A DNA stretch of 64,000 nt from Lachnospiraceae bacterium (GCA_015057085.1 SVFB01000104.1:18199-82198); one strand, 5' to 3'; positions 16,954-26,504 are shown, numbered from the stretch's first letter. Numbers and translations: made by a program. The notes: generated by a model not told the origin, from the sequence alone.

Positions 16954-18630
16954 CTAAACTTCCATAATGATTGGCATAATCATTGGACATCTCTGGGTCT
17001 CTTTCCATACGAAATCTCCAAGATCATCCTTAATCAAGTTCTTAATCTTACCCCAGTCAGAAATATTATTATCCTGACAATATTCCATTGTTGCATCAAT
17101 GACAGCCTGAGCGTCATCCATTAAGCTTTCTGAATTTCGCACATATACGAAACCTCTGCTGACAATATCCGGACCGGCCAAAAGCTGTCCGCTGCCGCGC
17201 TCCAATGTCATTACAACAATGATGATACCATCCTGCGCAAGCTTCTGTCTATCACGGATTACGATATTACCGACATCACCTACTCCAAGACCATCAACCA
17301 TGACATTTCCCACATGCACCTTTCCGGTGACTTTTGCGGAATTTTCATCTATTTCAAGCACATCTCCGGAAGAAAGGATTTTGATATGCTCGCTGTCATA
17401 GCCAAGTTCTTTTGCAATTTTCGCCTGTGCCACAAGATGCTTATATTCTCCGTGAACAGGCACAGAGAACTTTGGATTAACCAACTGATAAATCAATTTG
17501 ATATCTTCGATGCAGGCATGACCTGAAACATGTACATCCTGGAAAATAACATCCGCACCTTTTCTCATCAACTCATTGATCACATCCGTAACCGACTTTT
17601 CGTTTCCCGGAATCGGATTTGAGCTAAATACAATTGTATCGCCCGGCTTGATCGAAACTTTTCTATGCGTGCCATTTGCCATACGTGATAAGGCAGCCAT
17701 CGATTCTCCCTGACTTCCGGTGGTGATGATAACGGTTCTGTCATCCGGATAATTCTTCAAATTATCGGATTCAATCAATATATTGTCCGGAAGACTTAAA
17801 TATCCAAGTTCAGACGCAATGGAAATGATATTTACCATGCTTCGTCCCTCAATTGCGACTTTTCTTCCGTATTGATTTGCGCAGTTAATAATCTGCTGAA
17901 CACGGTCTACGTTAGAAGCAAAGGTTGCAATGATAATTCGCGAATCCTTATGATCAGCAAAAATATTCTCAAGTGCCTTACCTACAGTTCTCTCGGATTG
18001 TGTAAATCCTGGGCGTTCCGCATTGGTTGAATCACATAAAAGTGCCAAAACACCTTTCTTTCCGATTTCGCCAAAACGCTGTAAATCAATGGCATCTCCG
18101 AAGACCGGAGTATAATCAACCTTGAAATCACCTGTATGTACCACAATTCCGGCCGGCGAATAAATCGCAAGTGCTGCCGCATCCTGAATACTATGATTTG
18201 TTTTAATAAATTCTACTCTAAAACAGCCTAAATTAATATGCTGACCGTATTTTACGACCTTACGCTTTACCTTTTTTAACATATCATGCTCTTCAAGCTT
18301 GTGCTCGATGATGCCGATGGTTAATTTGGTTGCATAAATAGGCACGTTAATATCACGGAGTACATAAGGAATCGCACCGATATGATCCTCATGTCCGTGG
18401 GTAATGAAAAAGCCCTTTACCTTTTCGATGTTGTCCTTTAAATAAGTCACGTCCGGAATCACCAGATCAACACCAAGCATATCATCCTCAGGGAAAGCCA
18501 AACCGCAATCCACAACGATGATACTGTCCTCATACTCAAAAGCTGTAATATTCATTCCAATTTGCTCTAATCCGCCCAATGGAATGATCTTAAGCTTCGG
18601 GCCGTTATTTAATTTTTTATCTTTCTTCAA
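16954..18630 (-). CDS. rnjA: Ribonuclease J
   Basis: RNase J is a 5'-3' exonuclease and endonuclease for mRNA decay and rRNA maturation in Firmicutes. It has 558 residues. The metallo-beta-lactamase motif THGHEDHIGA (about 77-86) carries the zinc ligands, followed by the beta-CASP domain (TGSQGE region about 310) and a C-terminal domain with VSGHA. It starts 35 nt after the DUF1292 stop. Its position inside the ruvX to trmR cluster is not the B. subtilis arrangement. Only one copy is in the window. Confidence 0.96.
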   Translation of the reverse strand: MKKDKKLNNGPKLKIIPLGGLEQIGMNITAFEYEDSIIVVDCGLAFPEDDMLGVDLVIPDVTYLKDNIEKVKGFFITHGHEDHIGAIPYVLRDINVPIYATKLTIGIIEHKLEEHDMLKKVKRKVVKYGQHINLGCFRVEFIKTNHSIQDAAALAIYSPAGIVVHTGDFKVDYTPVFGDAIDLQRFGEIGKKGVLALLCDSTNAERPGFTQSERTVGKALENIFADHKDSRIIIATFASNVDRVQQIINCANQYGRKVAIEGRSMVNIISIASELGYLSLPDNILIESDNLKNYPDDRTVIITTGSQGESMAALSRMANGTHRKVSIKPGDTIVFSSNPIPGNEKSVTDVINELMRKGADVIFQDVHVSGHACIEDIKLIYQLVNPKFSVPVHGEYKHLVAQAKIAKELGYDSEHIKILSSGDVLEIDENSAKVTGKVHVGNVMVDGLGVGDVGNIVIRDRQKLAQDGIIIVVMTLERGSGQLLAGPDIVSRGFVYVRNSESLMDDAQAVIDATMEYCQDNNISDWGKIKNLIKDDLGDFVWKETQRCPMIMPIIMEV

Positions 18631-18665
18631 AATATACCTCCTAAAGTTATTTCACGTACATTCAC

Positions 18666-18938
18666 TTAAAATGAAACATCAGTGTCTTCATCCGTAAGCT
18701 CAGCAAAGACTTTTGCGATGGCAGCAAATTCAACATCATCACTCACCATTTCGTAAAGTACTTCCTCATCTTGCGTGTGAAGCGCTTTTAAAATATAAGC
18801 ATTAACATCTTCTGCATCCTCCGGCGCATCTGCTTCGGAAACAAGAAGATATTGAATCCCATTTACTTGTGTTTCCTCTTCTACTGCAAAGAAAACTTCT
18901 TCATTTGTTTCAGGATCTACAAAAGAAACCTTTTCCAT
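18666..18938 (-). CDS. DUF1292 family protein (YrzB-like)
   Basis: This acidic 90-residue protein of DUF1292 has no known biochemical function. It starts at ATG 18938, with GAGG 6 nt upstream; the longer TTG-started frame would place the ribosome binding site inside the gene. Sequence features are EKVSFVDPETNEEVFFAVEEE at the start (repeats of Glu) and many Asp/Glu throughout. The order ireB-ruvX-DUF1292 is conserved across Firmicutes, which makes the family call firm. Confidence 0.9.
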   Translation of the reverse strand: MEKVSFVDPETNEEVFFAVEEETQVNGIQYLLVSEADAPEDAEDVNAYILKALHTQDEEVLYEMVSDDVEFAAIAKVFAELTDEDTDVSF

Positions 18939-18979
18939 AATATACCTCAAATATACGAATATAGTAATAAACGAATGAA

Positions 18980-19414
18980 CTACCCCTTCGCCTGATTGGC
19001 TTGTAAATCAAGGTAGCCTTGCAAAATAAAAACAGCAGCAATTTCATCTACATACTGCTTACGATTTTCTCTGCGAATTCCCATTTCCATCATAGCAAGG
19101 TCTGCAGAGACAGTTGTAAGGCGCTCGTCCCAGAGCTCCACCGGTAAATTGGTGCGCTTTTCTAACATTGCTTTGAATTCTTTCGTCAATTCACAACGTT
19201 CGCCTTCTGTATTGTTCATGTTTTTCGGAAAACCAAGTACGATCTTTGTCACCTCGTATTGGGCGCAAAGTTCTTCGATTCTTGCCAAAGTTTGGCGCAA
19301 TTTGCTTGGGCTTTTGCGGTTTATGATTTCCAATCCCTGTGCAGTAATGCCAAGGGGATCCGAAACCGCTACCCCAACTGTTTTTGATCCGTAATCCAAT
19401 CCTAAAATACGCAT
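18980..19414 (-). CDS. ruvX: Putative Holliday junction resolvase (YqgF/RuvX)
   Basis: RuvX-family RNase H-fold nuclease of 144 residues. The N-terminal [15 protein letters not shown] carries the first catalytic aspartate (residue 6), WDERLTT about residues 98-104 the middle acid, and VDEIAA about 122-127 the last acid. Members are linked to Holliday junction cutting and, in E. coli, to 16S rRNA 5'-end processing. It starts 6 nt after the ireB stop and is part of the ireB operon. Confidence 0.95.
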   Translation of the reverse strand: MRILGLDYGSKTVGVAVSDPLGITAQGLEIINRKSPSKLRQTLARIEELCAQYEVTKIVLGFPKNMNNTEGERCELTKEFKAMLEKRTNLPVELWDERLTTVSADLAMMEMGIRRENRKQYVDEIAAVFILQGYLDLQANQAKG

Positions 19415-19420
19415 GACGGA

Positions 19421-19687
19421 TTACTCCCAAGAGTGATTATCGATATATGTTTTTAATACTTCTTCCACAAGTTCATCGCGCTCTACCTTCATAATTCTGC
19501 TTCTGGCATTCTTATGGCTGGTAATAAAGCTTGGATCGCCGGACATAATATATCCAACCATCTGATTCACCGGATTATAGCCCTTTTCCTGAAGTGCTTC
19601 ATATACGTCACGAATGACATCTTTGACGCTTACTTCTTCCAATTCCGGTTGTACTGAGAAAAATTGTGTTTTATTAATATCCTGCAT
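19421..19687 (-). CDS. ireB: IreB family regulator (UPF0297)
   Basis: This 88-residue protein belongs to the IreB/YrzL family. In Enterococcus faecalis IreB is phosphorylated by the PASTA kinase IreK and lowers cephalosporin resistance. The conserved body [18 protein letters not shown] and [18 protein letters not shown] is intact. The N-terminus has a single threonine (Thr7 in INKTQFF) where E. faecalis has two phosphorylated threonines. It is the first gene of the ruvX cluster; a promoter-like pair TTGTAT-17-TAAAAT lies at about 19722-19750 on the minus strand. The kinase is not in this window. Confidence 0.94.
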   Translation of the reverse strand: MQDINKTQFFSVQPELEEVSVKDVIRDVYEALQEKGYNPVNQMVGYIMSGDPSFITSHKNARSRIMKVERDELVEEVLKTYIDNHSWE

Positions 19688-19768
19688 AATAACCTGACTT
19701 TCTTATTTATACAATATCACTAATGTATTTTACTCTAGAACCAAGAAAAATACAACCTTTAATTCCCT

Positions 19769-21097
19769 CTACCTGATCTCCATCAGCAAAATATCATCCT
19801 GCAAATATCCTGTTACCGTTCCACTTACGATTTGATTGGTGTAATTGGCCTTCGCAGGAACTGCAATCTTCGCATAGGTCTTGGTATATCCTACATAGTA
19901 CTCTTTTCCTTCGTACTCATAAGGCTCTTCCATAAGCACTTCCACTGTCGTGCCGACATAACCATCGCGATATTCCTTTGACATTTGCTTTTCCAAAGAT
20001 AACAGTATATGACTACGCTCTTTTTTGATTTGATCTGCCACCTGATCCTTCATACGGTCCGCAGGCGTACCCTTTCTTCTGGAATAAGGGAATATATGCA
20101 TCTCATAAAATTGAACGCTTTCCAAAAATGCTTTCGTTTGCGCAAACTCTTCTTCTGTTTCACCCGGAAAACCCACAATCACATCTGTGGTTATTGCAGG
20201 ATTATCAAAGTATTTGCGCAATAATTCACAACCTCTGAAATATTCCATGGTTGTGTACTTTCGATTCATCCTTTTTAAGGTTTCATCACATCCGCTTTGA
20301 AGGGACAGATGAAAATGCGGACAAATCTTATAAAGTTTTGATAATTCCTTTGCAAATTCCTCTGTTACAATCTTTGGTTCCAGCGAACCCAGACGAATGC
20401 GTTCGATTCCTTTGATTTGATGCACTTTGCGAATCAGATCAATCAAGGTGATATCCTCTTCTAAATCAACGCCGTAAGAACTCAAATGAATTCCGTTTAA
20501 AACCACTTCTTTGAATCCGCGGTTCGCCAAATTGGTCAGTTCCCGAATTACATCATCAATCTTTCTGGAACGAATTCTGCCGCGGGCATAAGGGATAATG
20601 CAATAGGTGCAAAACTGATTGCATCCGTCCTGCACTTTAATAAATGCTCTGGTATGTTCTGCAGTTGATGATAATTGCATTTCTTCGAATACTGTGCGTT
20701 CTTTATTGATATCAAAAATCGCTTCTACCGTTGTATTCTCATTTGATTCTCTTGCAGCAAATGCTGCTTCGATTTTAGATAAAAGCAGATTCTTTTGATT
20801 ATTTCCTAAAATCACATCAATGGCAGGATCCAATTTGGCTTTCTCTTCCGAGGTCTGAACATAGCAGCCGGCTGCTACTACAATGCCATTGGGATTTCTT
20901 TTTTTCGCCTGGTGAATCATCTGTCTCGATTTGCGATCTGCGATATTGGTTACAGAACAGGTATTAATGACATAAACATCTGCAATCTCATGAAAATCAA
21001 CAATTTCATAACCTGCATGGACCAATATTTCCTGCATCGCTTCTGTTTCATATGCATTTACTTTACATCCTAAATTATGTAAGGCTGCTTTTTTCAT
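19769..21097 (-). CDS. mtaB: tRNA (t6A37) methylthiotransferase
   Basis: MtaB converts t6A37 to ms2t6A37 in ANN-decoding tRNAs. The 442 residues hold the UPF0004 domain with cysteines in LGCKVNAYETEA (about 8-19), the radical SAM motif CNQFCTYC (about 148-155), and a C-terminal TRAM domain. NLGCKVN rather than TLGCxxN supports MtaB over MiaB or RimO. ATG at 21097 is chosen because AGGA lies 8 nt upstream; an ATG 9 nt earlier has no ribosome binding site. It is a separate unit, divergent from the HPr-like gene. Confidence 0.95.
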   Translation of the reverse strand: MKKAALHNLGCKVNAYETEAMQEILVHAGYEIVDFHEIADVYVINTCSVTNIADRKSRQMIHQAKKRNPNGIVVAAGCYVQTSEEKAKLDPAIDVILGNNQKNLLLSKIEAAFAARESNENTTVEAIFDINKERTVFEEMQLSSTAEHTRAFIKVQDGCNQFCTYCIIPYARGRIRSRKIDDVIRELTNLANRGFKEVVLNGIHLSSYGVDLEEDITLIDLIRKVHQIKGIERIRLGSLEPKIVTEEFAKELSKLYKICPHFHLSLQSGCDETLKRMNRKYTTMEYFRGCELLRKYFDNPAITTDVIVGFPGETEEEFAQTKAFLESVQFYEMHIFPYSRRKGTPADRMKDQVADQIKKERSHILLSLEKQMSKEYRDGYVGTTVEVLMEEPYEYEGKEYYVGYTKTYAKIAVPAKANYTNQIVSGTVTGYLQDDILLMEIR

Positions 21098-21117
21098 AAT
21101 TTTCATCCTATATGCAA

Positions 21118-21146
21118 TTGACTTTTCTGTTCAAAACCTTTAACAT
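21118..21146 (+). promoter_or_regulatory. Promoter of the HPr-like gene
   Basis: TTGACT (21118-21123), 17 bp, TAACAT (21141-21146). AAGGAGG precedes the ATG at 21183. Confidence 0.65.
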
Positions 21147-21182
21147 CAAACCATAGATTAATACAAAAAGGAGGCTAACTAA

Positions 21183-21419
21183 ATGAAAACAGTACAGATT
21201 TCCTTAAACTCTATTGGCAAGGTAAAATCTTTCGTCAATGCAATTTCTCAATTTGATTTTGATTTTGACCTGATTTCCGGTCGTTATGTTATTGATGCGA
21301 AATCCATCATGGGTATCTTCAGCTTAGATCTTTCAAAGCCTATCGATCTTGCAATCCATACAGATACCAACTTAGATGAAATCATGGAAGTTTTAAAACC
21401 ATATCTCATCGAAGAATAA
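21183..21419 (+). CDS. HPr-like protein without the phosphocarrier histidine
   Basis: This 78-residue protein has the HPr fold pattern: LNSIG early, then the regulatory-site segment DAKSIMGIFSLDLS (about 38-51), closely matching HPr around Ser46 (here Ser41). The PTS active site GLHARPA is replaced by GKVKSFV, so no phosphohistidine can form at that place. It cannot act as a normal PTS carrier. It recalls Crh of Bacillus, which also lacks His15 but keeps Ser46 for HPr kinase, though overall likeness to Crh is not established. It is a single gene with its own promoter and terminator. Confidence 0.85.
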   Translation: MKTVQISLNSIGKVKSFVNAISQFDFDFDLISGRYVIDAKSIMGIFSLDLSKPIDLAIHTDTNLDEIMEVLKPYLIEE

Positions 21420-21426
21420 TTGTAAA

Positions 21427-21457
21427 CAAAGAGTGTGAATGATTCACACTCTTTTTG
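21427..21457. terminator. Bidirectional terminator between HPr-like gene and thiI
   Basis: A 10-bp stem AGAGTGTGAA/TTCACACTCT (21430-21439, 21443-21452) extended by A+T pairs, with T5 on the plus strand and TTTGTTTA on the minus strand. Confidence 0.9.
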
Positions 21458-21487
21458 TTTATACAAAAGCACTCCGTGCAGGGTTAT

Positions 21488-22669
21488 TTACGGTTTGCAA
21501 ATGATAACCTCTGTGGTATCAATCGCCTCCTGATAAAGGGCATCGATACGTTCTGCAAGTTTTTCCTCAGACTTCTTTATAAACTCAAGATTCGGTTTTG
21601 TCACAGGATGTTTTGCCACAAAGATGGTACAGCAATCCTCATAAGGCAAAATCGAAGTTTCATAAGTATCAATCTTTTCTGAAATCGATACAATATCATT
21701 TTTATCAAAAGCAATCAGCGGGCGATATACCGGAAGCTCGCATACTTCGTTCGTAACATTCAAAGATTGCATCGTCTGGCTTGCAACCTGTCCAATACTC
21801 TCTCCTGTAATCAATCCAAGACATCCGCTTTCTTTTGCAAAATGCTCCGCAATCTTCATCATATATCTACGCATGATAATTGTCAGTTCCTCATGCGGAC
21901 ACTGTTCGTAAATATATAACTGAATATCTGTGAAATTAACAACATTTAATTTGATTGGGCCTGCGTATCTGGCAACTTTCTTTGCCAAATCCACTACCTT
22001 CTGTTTTGCACGCTCTGAAGTATAAGGCGGTGCATGGAAATAGGTTGCTTCAAGCTGAACACCACGCTTTGCAATCATATAGCCTGCAACAGGAGAATCA
22101 ATTCCGCCTGATAAAAGAAGCATTGCCTTTCCGGCGGTTCCAAGCGGCATTCCGCCCGGTCCCGGAATTTCCGTAGAATAAATGTTGATCAGCGGACGCA
22201 CTTCAATATGAATCATCACTTGCGGATGATGCACATCAACCTTTGTCTCTGGGAAAGCTTCAAGAATTCGTTCACCTATAGCTGCATTGATTTCCATGGA
22301 AGTCATAGGATAATTTTTTCTGGCGCGTCTTGCATCTACCTTAAAAGTAAAGTTTTTGTCTGTATATGCTTCATTGATATGATCAATCACTTTTTGCGCA
22401 AGATCCTCAAATCCTGTGTCTTCAATCATAATAACAGGACAGATTCCTACAATACCAAAGACTCTCGAAAGTGCTTCGATGACTTCATCAAAATCATATT
22501 CGCCCTCTGTTTCCACATATACTCGTCCGCTTTCTTTACGAACATGAAATGTGCCTTCTACTTGTTTCAAATTGATGTTGATATTTTTTACCAACGCGTC
22601 CTCAAATAAATAACGGTTTTTTCCTTTGATTGCGATTTCCGCATACTTAATCAAAAATGCCTGATACAT
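21488..22669 (-). CDS. thiI: tRNA 4-thiouridine synthetase
   Basis: ThiI adenylates and thiolates uridine 8 of tRNA and can supply sulfur for the thiazole of thiamine. The 393 residues comprise a ferredoxin-like/THUMP region (1-165), a PP-loop with LLSGGIDSPVAG (about 184-195), and a C-terminal part with DCCTIF (about 344-349). The rhodanese domain of E. coli ThiI is absent, as usual in Firmicutes. The cysteine desulfurase gene lies 36 nt upstream, the arrangement seen for nifZ-thiI in B. subtilis, so a dedicated sulfur donor pair is likely. Confidence 0.96.
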   Translation of the reverse strand: MYQAFLIKYAEIAIKGKNRYLFEDALVKNININLKQVEGTFHVRKESGRVYVETEGEYDFDEVIEALSRVFGIVGICPVIMIEDTGFEDLAQKVIDHINEAYTDKNFTFKVDARRARKNYPMTSMEINAAIGERILEAFPETKVDVHHPQVMIHIEVRPLINIYSTEIPGPGGMPLGTAGKAMLLLSGGIDSPVAGYMIAKRGVQLEATYFHAPPYTSERAKQKVVDLAKKVARYAGPIKLNVVNFTDIQLYIYEQCPHEELTIIMRRYMMKIAEHFAKESGCLGLITGESIGQVASQTMQSLNVTNEVCELPVYRPLIAFDKNDIVSISEKIDTYETSILPYEDCCTIFVAKHPVTKPNLEFIKKSEEKLAERIDALYQEAIDTTEVIICKP

Positions 22670-22705
22670 AAATTTAACCTTTCCTACGTTTGCAAAAACA
22701 AATCA

Positions 22706-23860
22706 TTAATGTCTTGTATATTTTTGAAGCATCGGAATCAATTGCTTCATTTGCTCGACTGCATAATCAATTTCTTCTTCAGTGGTATAAATCGAAAAGC
22801 TAAAACGAACTGTAGAATCCAATAGATTCTCTTTTAATCCAATTGCCTTTAATGTGCTACTCACCGCAGGTTTATTGGAAGAACAAGCGCTTCCTGCAGA
22901 GACATAAACACCTCTGTCTTCAAGTGCATGAAGCAGCACTTCCGCTCGCACACCCTCCACGCTTACGCTAACGATATGACATGCATTTGTATGATTTGTG
23001 GCGCCATTTACAGATACGCCATCCATTGAAGAAATTGCTTGGATAAAGCGATCACGAAGAGCATACAAATGCTCAACCTTTTCCTCATGATTTTGATAGA
23101 TTTCTTCTGCAGCAACACCCAATCCCGCAATTGCCGGCACATTTTCTGTTCCGGAGCGAAGTGCATTCTGCTGACCACCACCAAAAATGATTGGTTTTAT
23201 CTTTATCTTATCCTTGATATATAAAAATCCGCTTCCCTTCGGACCATGAATTTTATGACCGCTGACAGAAAGCAAATCAATGCCCTCTTTTTTCGGTCGA
23301 ATCAAAAGTTTTCCGTATGCCTGAATGGCATCTACATGAAAGACAATATTCGGATGCTCTTTCTTTAACCAATTACCGATTTCGGAGATTGGCTCAATTG
23401 CACCGATTTCGTTATTTACATACATCATAGAAACAAGGATGGTATCTTCTCTGACCACTTCCTTTAATGACTGCAATGAAACATGTCCTAGCTCATCAAC
23501 AGGAAGATAGGTCACTTCAAATCCACGCTCTTCTAACACATGAAAAGGATTTGCCACAGATGGATGCTCAATTTGTGTTGTAATCACATGCATTCCACTT
23601 CTCTTATACGCTTTCGCAATTCCTAATATTGCAAGATTGTTAGATTCCGTTCCACCGGATGTAAAGATAATTTCCTTTGGTTGTACTTTTAATGTTGCCG
23701 CGATTTTCTCTGCAGCTTTTCTCATTTCATTTTCTGCATCCATTCCTTTTTGATGCATTGATGATGGATTTCCATATTCCTTAGTCAAAAGCTCTACCAT
23801 CTTTTCTGTAGCAGCAGGACTGCATACAGTGGTGGCAGAATTATCTAAATAGCATTCCAT
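22706..23860 (-). CDS. nifS: Cysteine desulfurase (NifS/IscS type)
   Basis: This 384-residue PLP enzyme takes sulfur from cysteine as an enzyme-bound persulfide. The PLP lysine is in SVSGHKIHGPKG (about 201-212), and the active cysteine in AGSACSSNKP (about 322-331) on the long mobile loop of group I enzymes. HVDAIQAYG supplies the PLP-binding Asp and Gln. It precedes thiI and follows rsmE by 18 nt. A tRNA thiolation role follows from the neighbour; a wider Fe-S role cannot be excluded. Confidence 0.95.
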   Translation of the reverse strand: MECYLDNSATTVCSPAATEKMVELLTKEYGNPSSMHQKGMDAENEMRKAAEKIAATLKVQPKEIIFTSGGTESNNLAILGIAKAYKRSGMHVITTQIEHPSVANPFHVLEERGFEVTYLPVDELGHVSLQSLKEVVREDTILVSMMYVNNEIGAIEPISEIGNWLKKEHPNIVFHVDAIQAYGKLLIRPKKEGIDLLSVSGHKIHGPKGSGFLYIKDKIKIKPIIFGGGQQNALRSGTENVPAIAGLGVAAEEIYQNHEEKVEHLYALRDRFIQAISSMDGVSVNGATNHTNACHIVSVSVEGVRAEVLLHALEDRGVYVSAGSACSSNKPAVSSTLKAIGLKENLLDSTVRFSFSIYTTEEEIDYAVEQMKQLIPMLQKYTRH

Positions 23861-23878
23861 TAATAATTACTCCTAAGT

Positions 23879-24613
23879 TTAGCAATCTAAAGCATAAATG
23901 ATCATGGCCAAGGTAGCCATGCCTGCTGTCTCGGTGCGAAGGATTCTTCTTCCTAAAGAAATCTTATGCATATCAGATCCTAATGCATTAATTTCTTCAT
24001 CCGCAAATCCGCCCTCCGGTCCAATAAAGATTCCGATACTTTGTCCGGGCTTTATTGCACTGATGGTCTCTCGGGTATAATCCATACCTCTTTCATTTTC
24101 ATAAGGCACTAAAACTACATCTAATTCCTTTGCAAGCTCCAATGCTTCTTGATAAGACACAGGCGCACTGACCTCCGGAATCATCGTTCGCTTAGCCTGT
24201 TTTGCAGCACTTTCGGAAATTGCATTCCATCTTCGAGTCTTATTCTCTGCGCGCTTTGCATCTAATTTCATTACGCAATGCTTCATCGCAACCGGAATCA
24301 CACGAAATACACCGAGTTCCACAGATTTCTGGATTACAGTTTCCATCTTATCTCCCTTTGGGAGTCCTTGAAATAAATAGATTTTATTCTCCAGTTCTGT
24401 ACCGAGTCCATCAAATTCTAAAATCTTTGCATAGACATAATTCTCTTCAAAGGAATCGATTTCACACAAATAAGAGCGACCGTCTTCATCGCTGATACGG
24501 ATTTTCTCCCCTGCTTTCATTCTCAAAACATTTGCTATATGATTGTAGTCCGCTCCTGAGATCTCGATTTTTTCTCCGAGGATCTGCGAATTTTCCACGA
24601 AAAATTGATACAT
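23879..24613 (-). CDS. rsmE: 16S rRNA (uracil1498-N3)-methyltransferase
   Basis: RsmE is a SPOUT methyltransferase acting on U1498 in the 30S decoding region. It has 244 residues. An N-terminal PUA-like barrel is followed by the knot region with GIFIGPEGGFADEEI (about 196-210) and SLGRRILRTETA (about 221-232), which are diagnostic. It begins 12 nt after prmA, in the usual prmA-rsmE order. Confidence 0.96.
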   Translation of the reverse strand: MYQFFVENSQILGEKIEISGADYNHIANVLRMKAGEKIRISDEDGRSYLCEIDSFEENYVYAKILEFDGLGTELENKIYLFQGLPKGDKMETVIQKSVELGVFRVIPVAMKHCVMKLDAKRAENKTRRWNAISESAAKQAKRTMIPEVSAPVSYQEALELAKELDVVLVPYENERGMDYTRETISAIKPGQSIGIFIGPEGGFADEEINALGSDMHKISLGRRILRTETAGMATLAMIIYALDC

Positions 24614-24625
24614 AGTTTTTTTACA

Positions 24626-25585
24626 CTATTCCTTTCGTGCTGTAATATTCACCCACTCGCCTTGATGATTGATTTCCACAATCTTTAAACCGGCTGCTTC
24701 AATGGCTTCTTTTACTTCATTTTCTTTAAAATCAATAATTCCTGAGGTAATAAAATAGCCACCCTTCTTTAAACGTGCCGGAATCACAGGCGCCATTGGT
24801 ATAATAACATCTGCAAGAATATTTGCAACAACGATTTCATAGCACTCATTGCCAACCTTCTCTTGCAATGAAATATCATCAATCAGATTACCTACATAAA
24901 AGGTTCCAAGATTCTCTGACAAATGATTAACTTGCATGTTTTCTTTGGTCGAAATCATACAATCTGCATCCAAATCAGTTCCTACCACTTCGCTTGCGCC
25001 AAGCTTTAAAGCAACAATCGACAAAATACCACTTCCGCAACCTACATCTAATACTTTCGGATGCGACTGACCAATATATTTTTGCAATTGCTTAATACAA
25101 AGCTGTGTAGTCTCGTGCTTACCTGTTCCAAAAGAAATTCCAGGATCGATTTCAATCAATAATTTGTCCTGATCCTCAACCTTGATTTCCTCCCAGGTCG
25201 GCTTAATTAAGATATTTCCGATGGTAAAGGATGAAAAATATTTTTTCCAGTTGTTGATCCAGTCTAAGTCTTCTGTTTCGGATGAAGTAATTTCTCCACT
25301 ACCGACTTCAACAACTTTACGCAACTCTTCCAGACCCTTTTTAACGGAAATCAAAAGTTCTGTCCTATCACTTCCGTCATCCTCAATATAAAAGCTTACA
25401 CGGCTTTTGCCTTCATCCGGCGGAAGCTCCGGCAAAAAATCGATAAACATATCCGACTGATCTTCCTTAGATAAAGGAATGTTATCTTCGATTTCGATGC
25501 CTTCTATTCCAAGCTCCATCAACATAGAACTCATATAATCTTCTGCTGCTGTTGTGGTATCAATGGTATATTTTTTCCATTTCAT
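24626..25585 (-). CDS. prmA: Ribosomal protein L11 methyltransferase
   Basis: PrmA trimethylates ribosomal protein L11 at several amino groups. The 319 residues have an N-terminal L11-binding part and a SAM fold with VLDVGCGSGILSI (about 177-189), preceded by GTGKHETTQLC. Its ATG overlaps the stop of the radical SAM gene by 4 bases, so translation is likely coupled. Confidence 0.96.
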   Translation of the reverse strand: MKWKKYTIDTTTAAEDYMSSMLMELGIEGIEIEDNIPLSKEDQSDMFIDFLPELPPDEGKSRVSFYIEDDGSDRTELLISVKKGLEELRKVVEVGSGEITSSETEDLDWINNWKKYFSSFTIGNILIKPTWEEIKVEDQDKLLIEIDPGISFGTGKHETTQLCIKQLQKYIGQSHPKVLDVGCGSGILSIVALKLGASEVVGTDLDADCMISTKENMQVNHLSENLGTFYVGNLIDDISLQEKVGNECYEIVVANILADVIIPMAPVIPARLKKGGYFITSGIIDFKENEVKEAIEAAGLKIVEINHQGEWVNITARKE

Positions 25586-26499
25586 AATTTGAATACTCCT
25601 TCCCCATCAAAAGATGGAATAAAGCTTTCCTCCGCTGTATCGCCCTCTTGCACATATCCTTGCTCAATGCCAATTTTGCAAAGGTAGTCAAAGACCTCAT
25701 CAAATTCTGCTTCCGTCACTTTTCGCTTCAGATTAGGATATTCATTTCCTTCGAGCAGCGGTGTATATTGGTTCATCAAACTAATATAGATTTGATTTCC
25801 ATATGTATCATATAAATATTTTAGTACTTGCTTTGAATTTTCCAATTCTCCGGGCAAAACCAGGTGTCTTGCAATGGTTCCCCGCTTCATGAGCGAATCC
25901 CCTTCCTCTCCTGCAAAGACAGCAGGGCCGGTTTGTCGAACCATCTCGTCAATTGCAGCCTTTGCAACCTGTGGATAATCCGGTGCATTAGAATACTTTT
26001 TCGCAAGGCTTGCATCCATATATTTAAAATCGGGAAGATAAATATCAATCAGCCCGTCTAACATTTGCAATGCCTCCACAGTTTCATAGCTTCCTGTATT
26101 ATACACGATTGGCACAGAAAGTCCAATTTCTTTCGCCCGAATCAATGCTTCTTTGATTTGAGGAATAAAATGACCGGGCGTTACAAGATTAATATTGTTT
26201 GCACCTTTTTCCTGCAACTCTAAAAAGATTTCGACCAAACGATCTATGGTAATTGCAATGCCTCGCTCACCTATGGCAATATCATGATTCTGACAATAGA
26301 TACAGCGCAAAGAGCATCCTGAAAAGAATACCGCTCCGGACCCTTCAGTTCCGGATATGCACGGCTCCTCCCAAAAGTGCAGCGCAGCTCTGGCAATCTT
26401 TATTTCATTTGTCATTCCACAATATCCGGATTGATTATCGCTTCGATTGATGCCACAGTTTCTGTGACACAAATTGCATTTTTCCAATTGTTTCATCAT
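25582..26499 (-). CDS. Radical SAM protein of the PflX/COG1313 type
   Basis: The protein has about 305 residues. An N-terminal cysteine group (CNLCHRNC, later GYCG) precedes the radical SAM motif CSLRCIYC (about 62-69), then GISTY-like substrate-barrel strands such as NLVTPGHF and YLPDFKYMD. Relatives resemble pyruvate-formate-lyase activases but their targets are unknown. The start is uncertain: ATG-ATG at 26499/26496 lies directly at the predicted transcription start and has no ribosome binding site, whereas the earlier ATG at 26529 lies inside the upstream terminator. It leads the prmA-rsmE-nifS-thiI series. Confidence 0.85.
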   Translation of the reverse strand: MMKQLEKCNLCHRNCGINRSDNQSGYCGMTNEIKIARAALHFWEEPCISGTEGSGAVFFSGCSLRCIYCQNHDIAIGERGIAITIDRLVEIFLELQEKGANNINLVTPGHFIPQIKEALIRAKEIGLSVPIVYNTGSYETVEALQMLDGLIDIYLPDFKYMDASLAKKYSNAPDYPQVAKAAIDEMVRQTGPAVFAGEEGDSLMKRGTIARHLVLPGELENSKQVLKYLYDTYGNQIYISLMNQYTPLLEGNEYPNLKRKVTEAEFDEVFDYLCKIGIEQGYVQEGDTAEESFIPSFDGEGVFKL

Positions 26500-26504
26500 A
26501 GTTT

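Noticed and set aside
22208..22609. 133-codon plus-strand frame opposite thiI
   Set aside because: Entirely within a strong gene on the other strand, with no start site and no recognisable domain.
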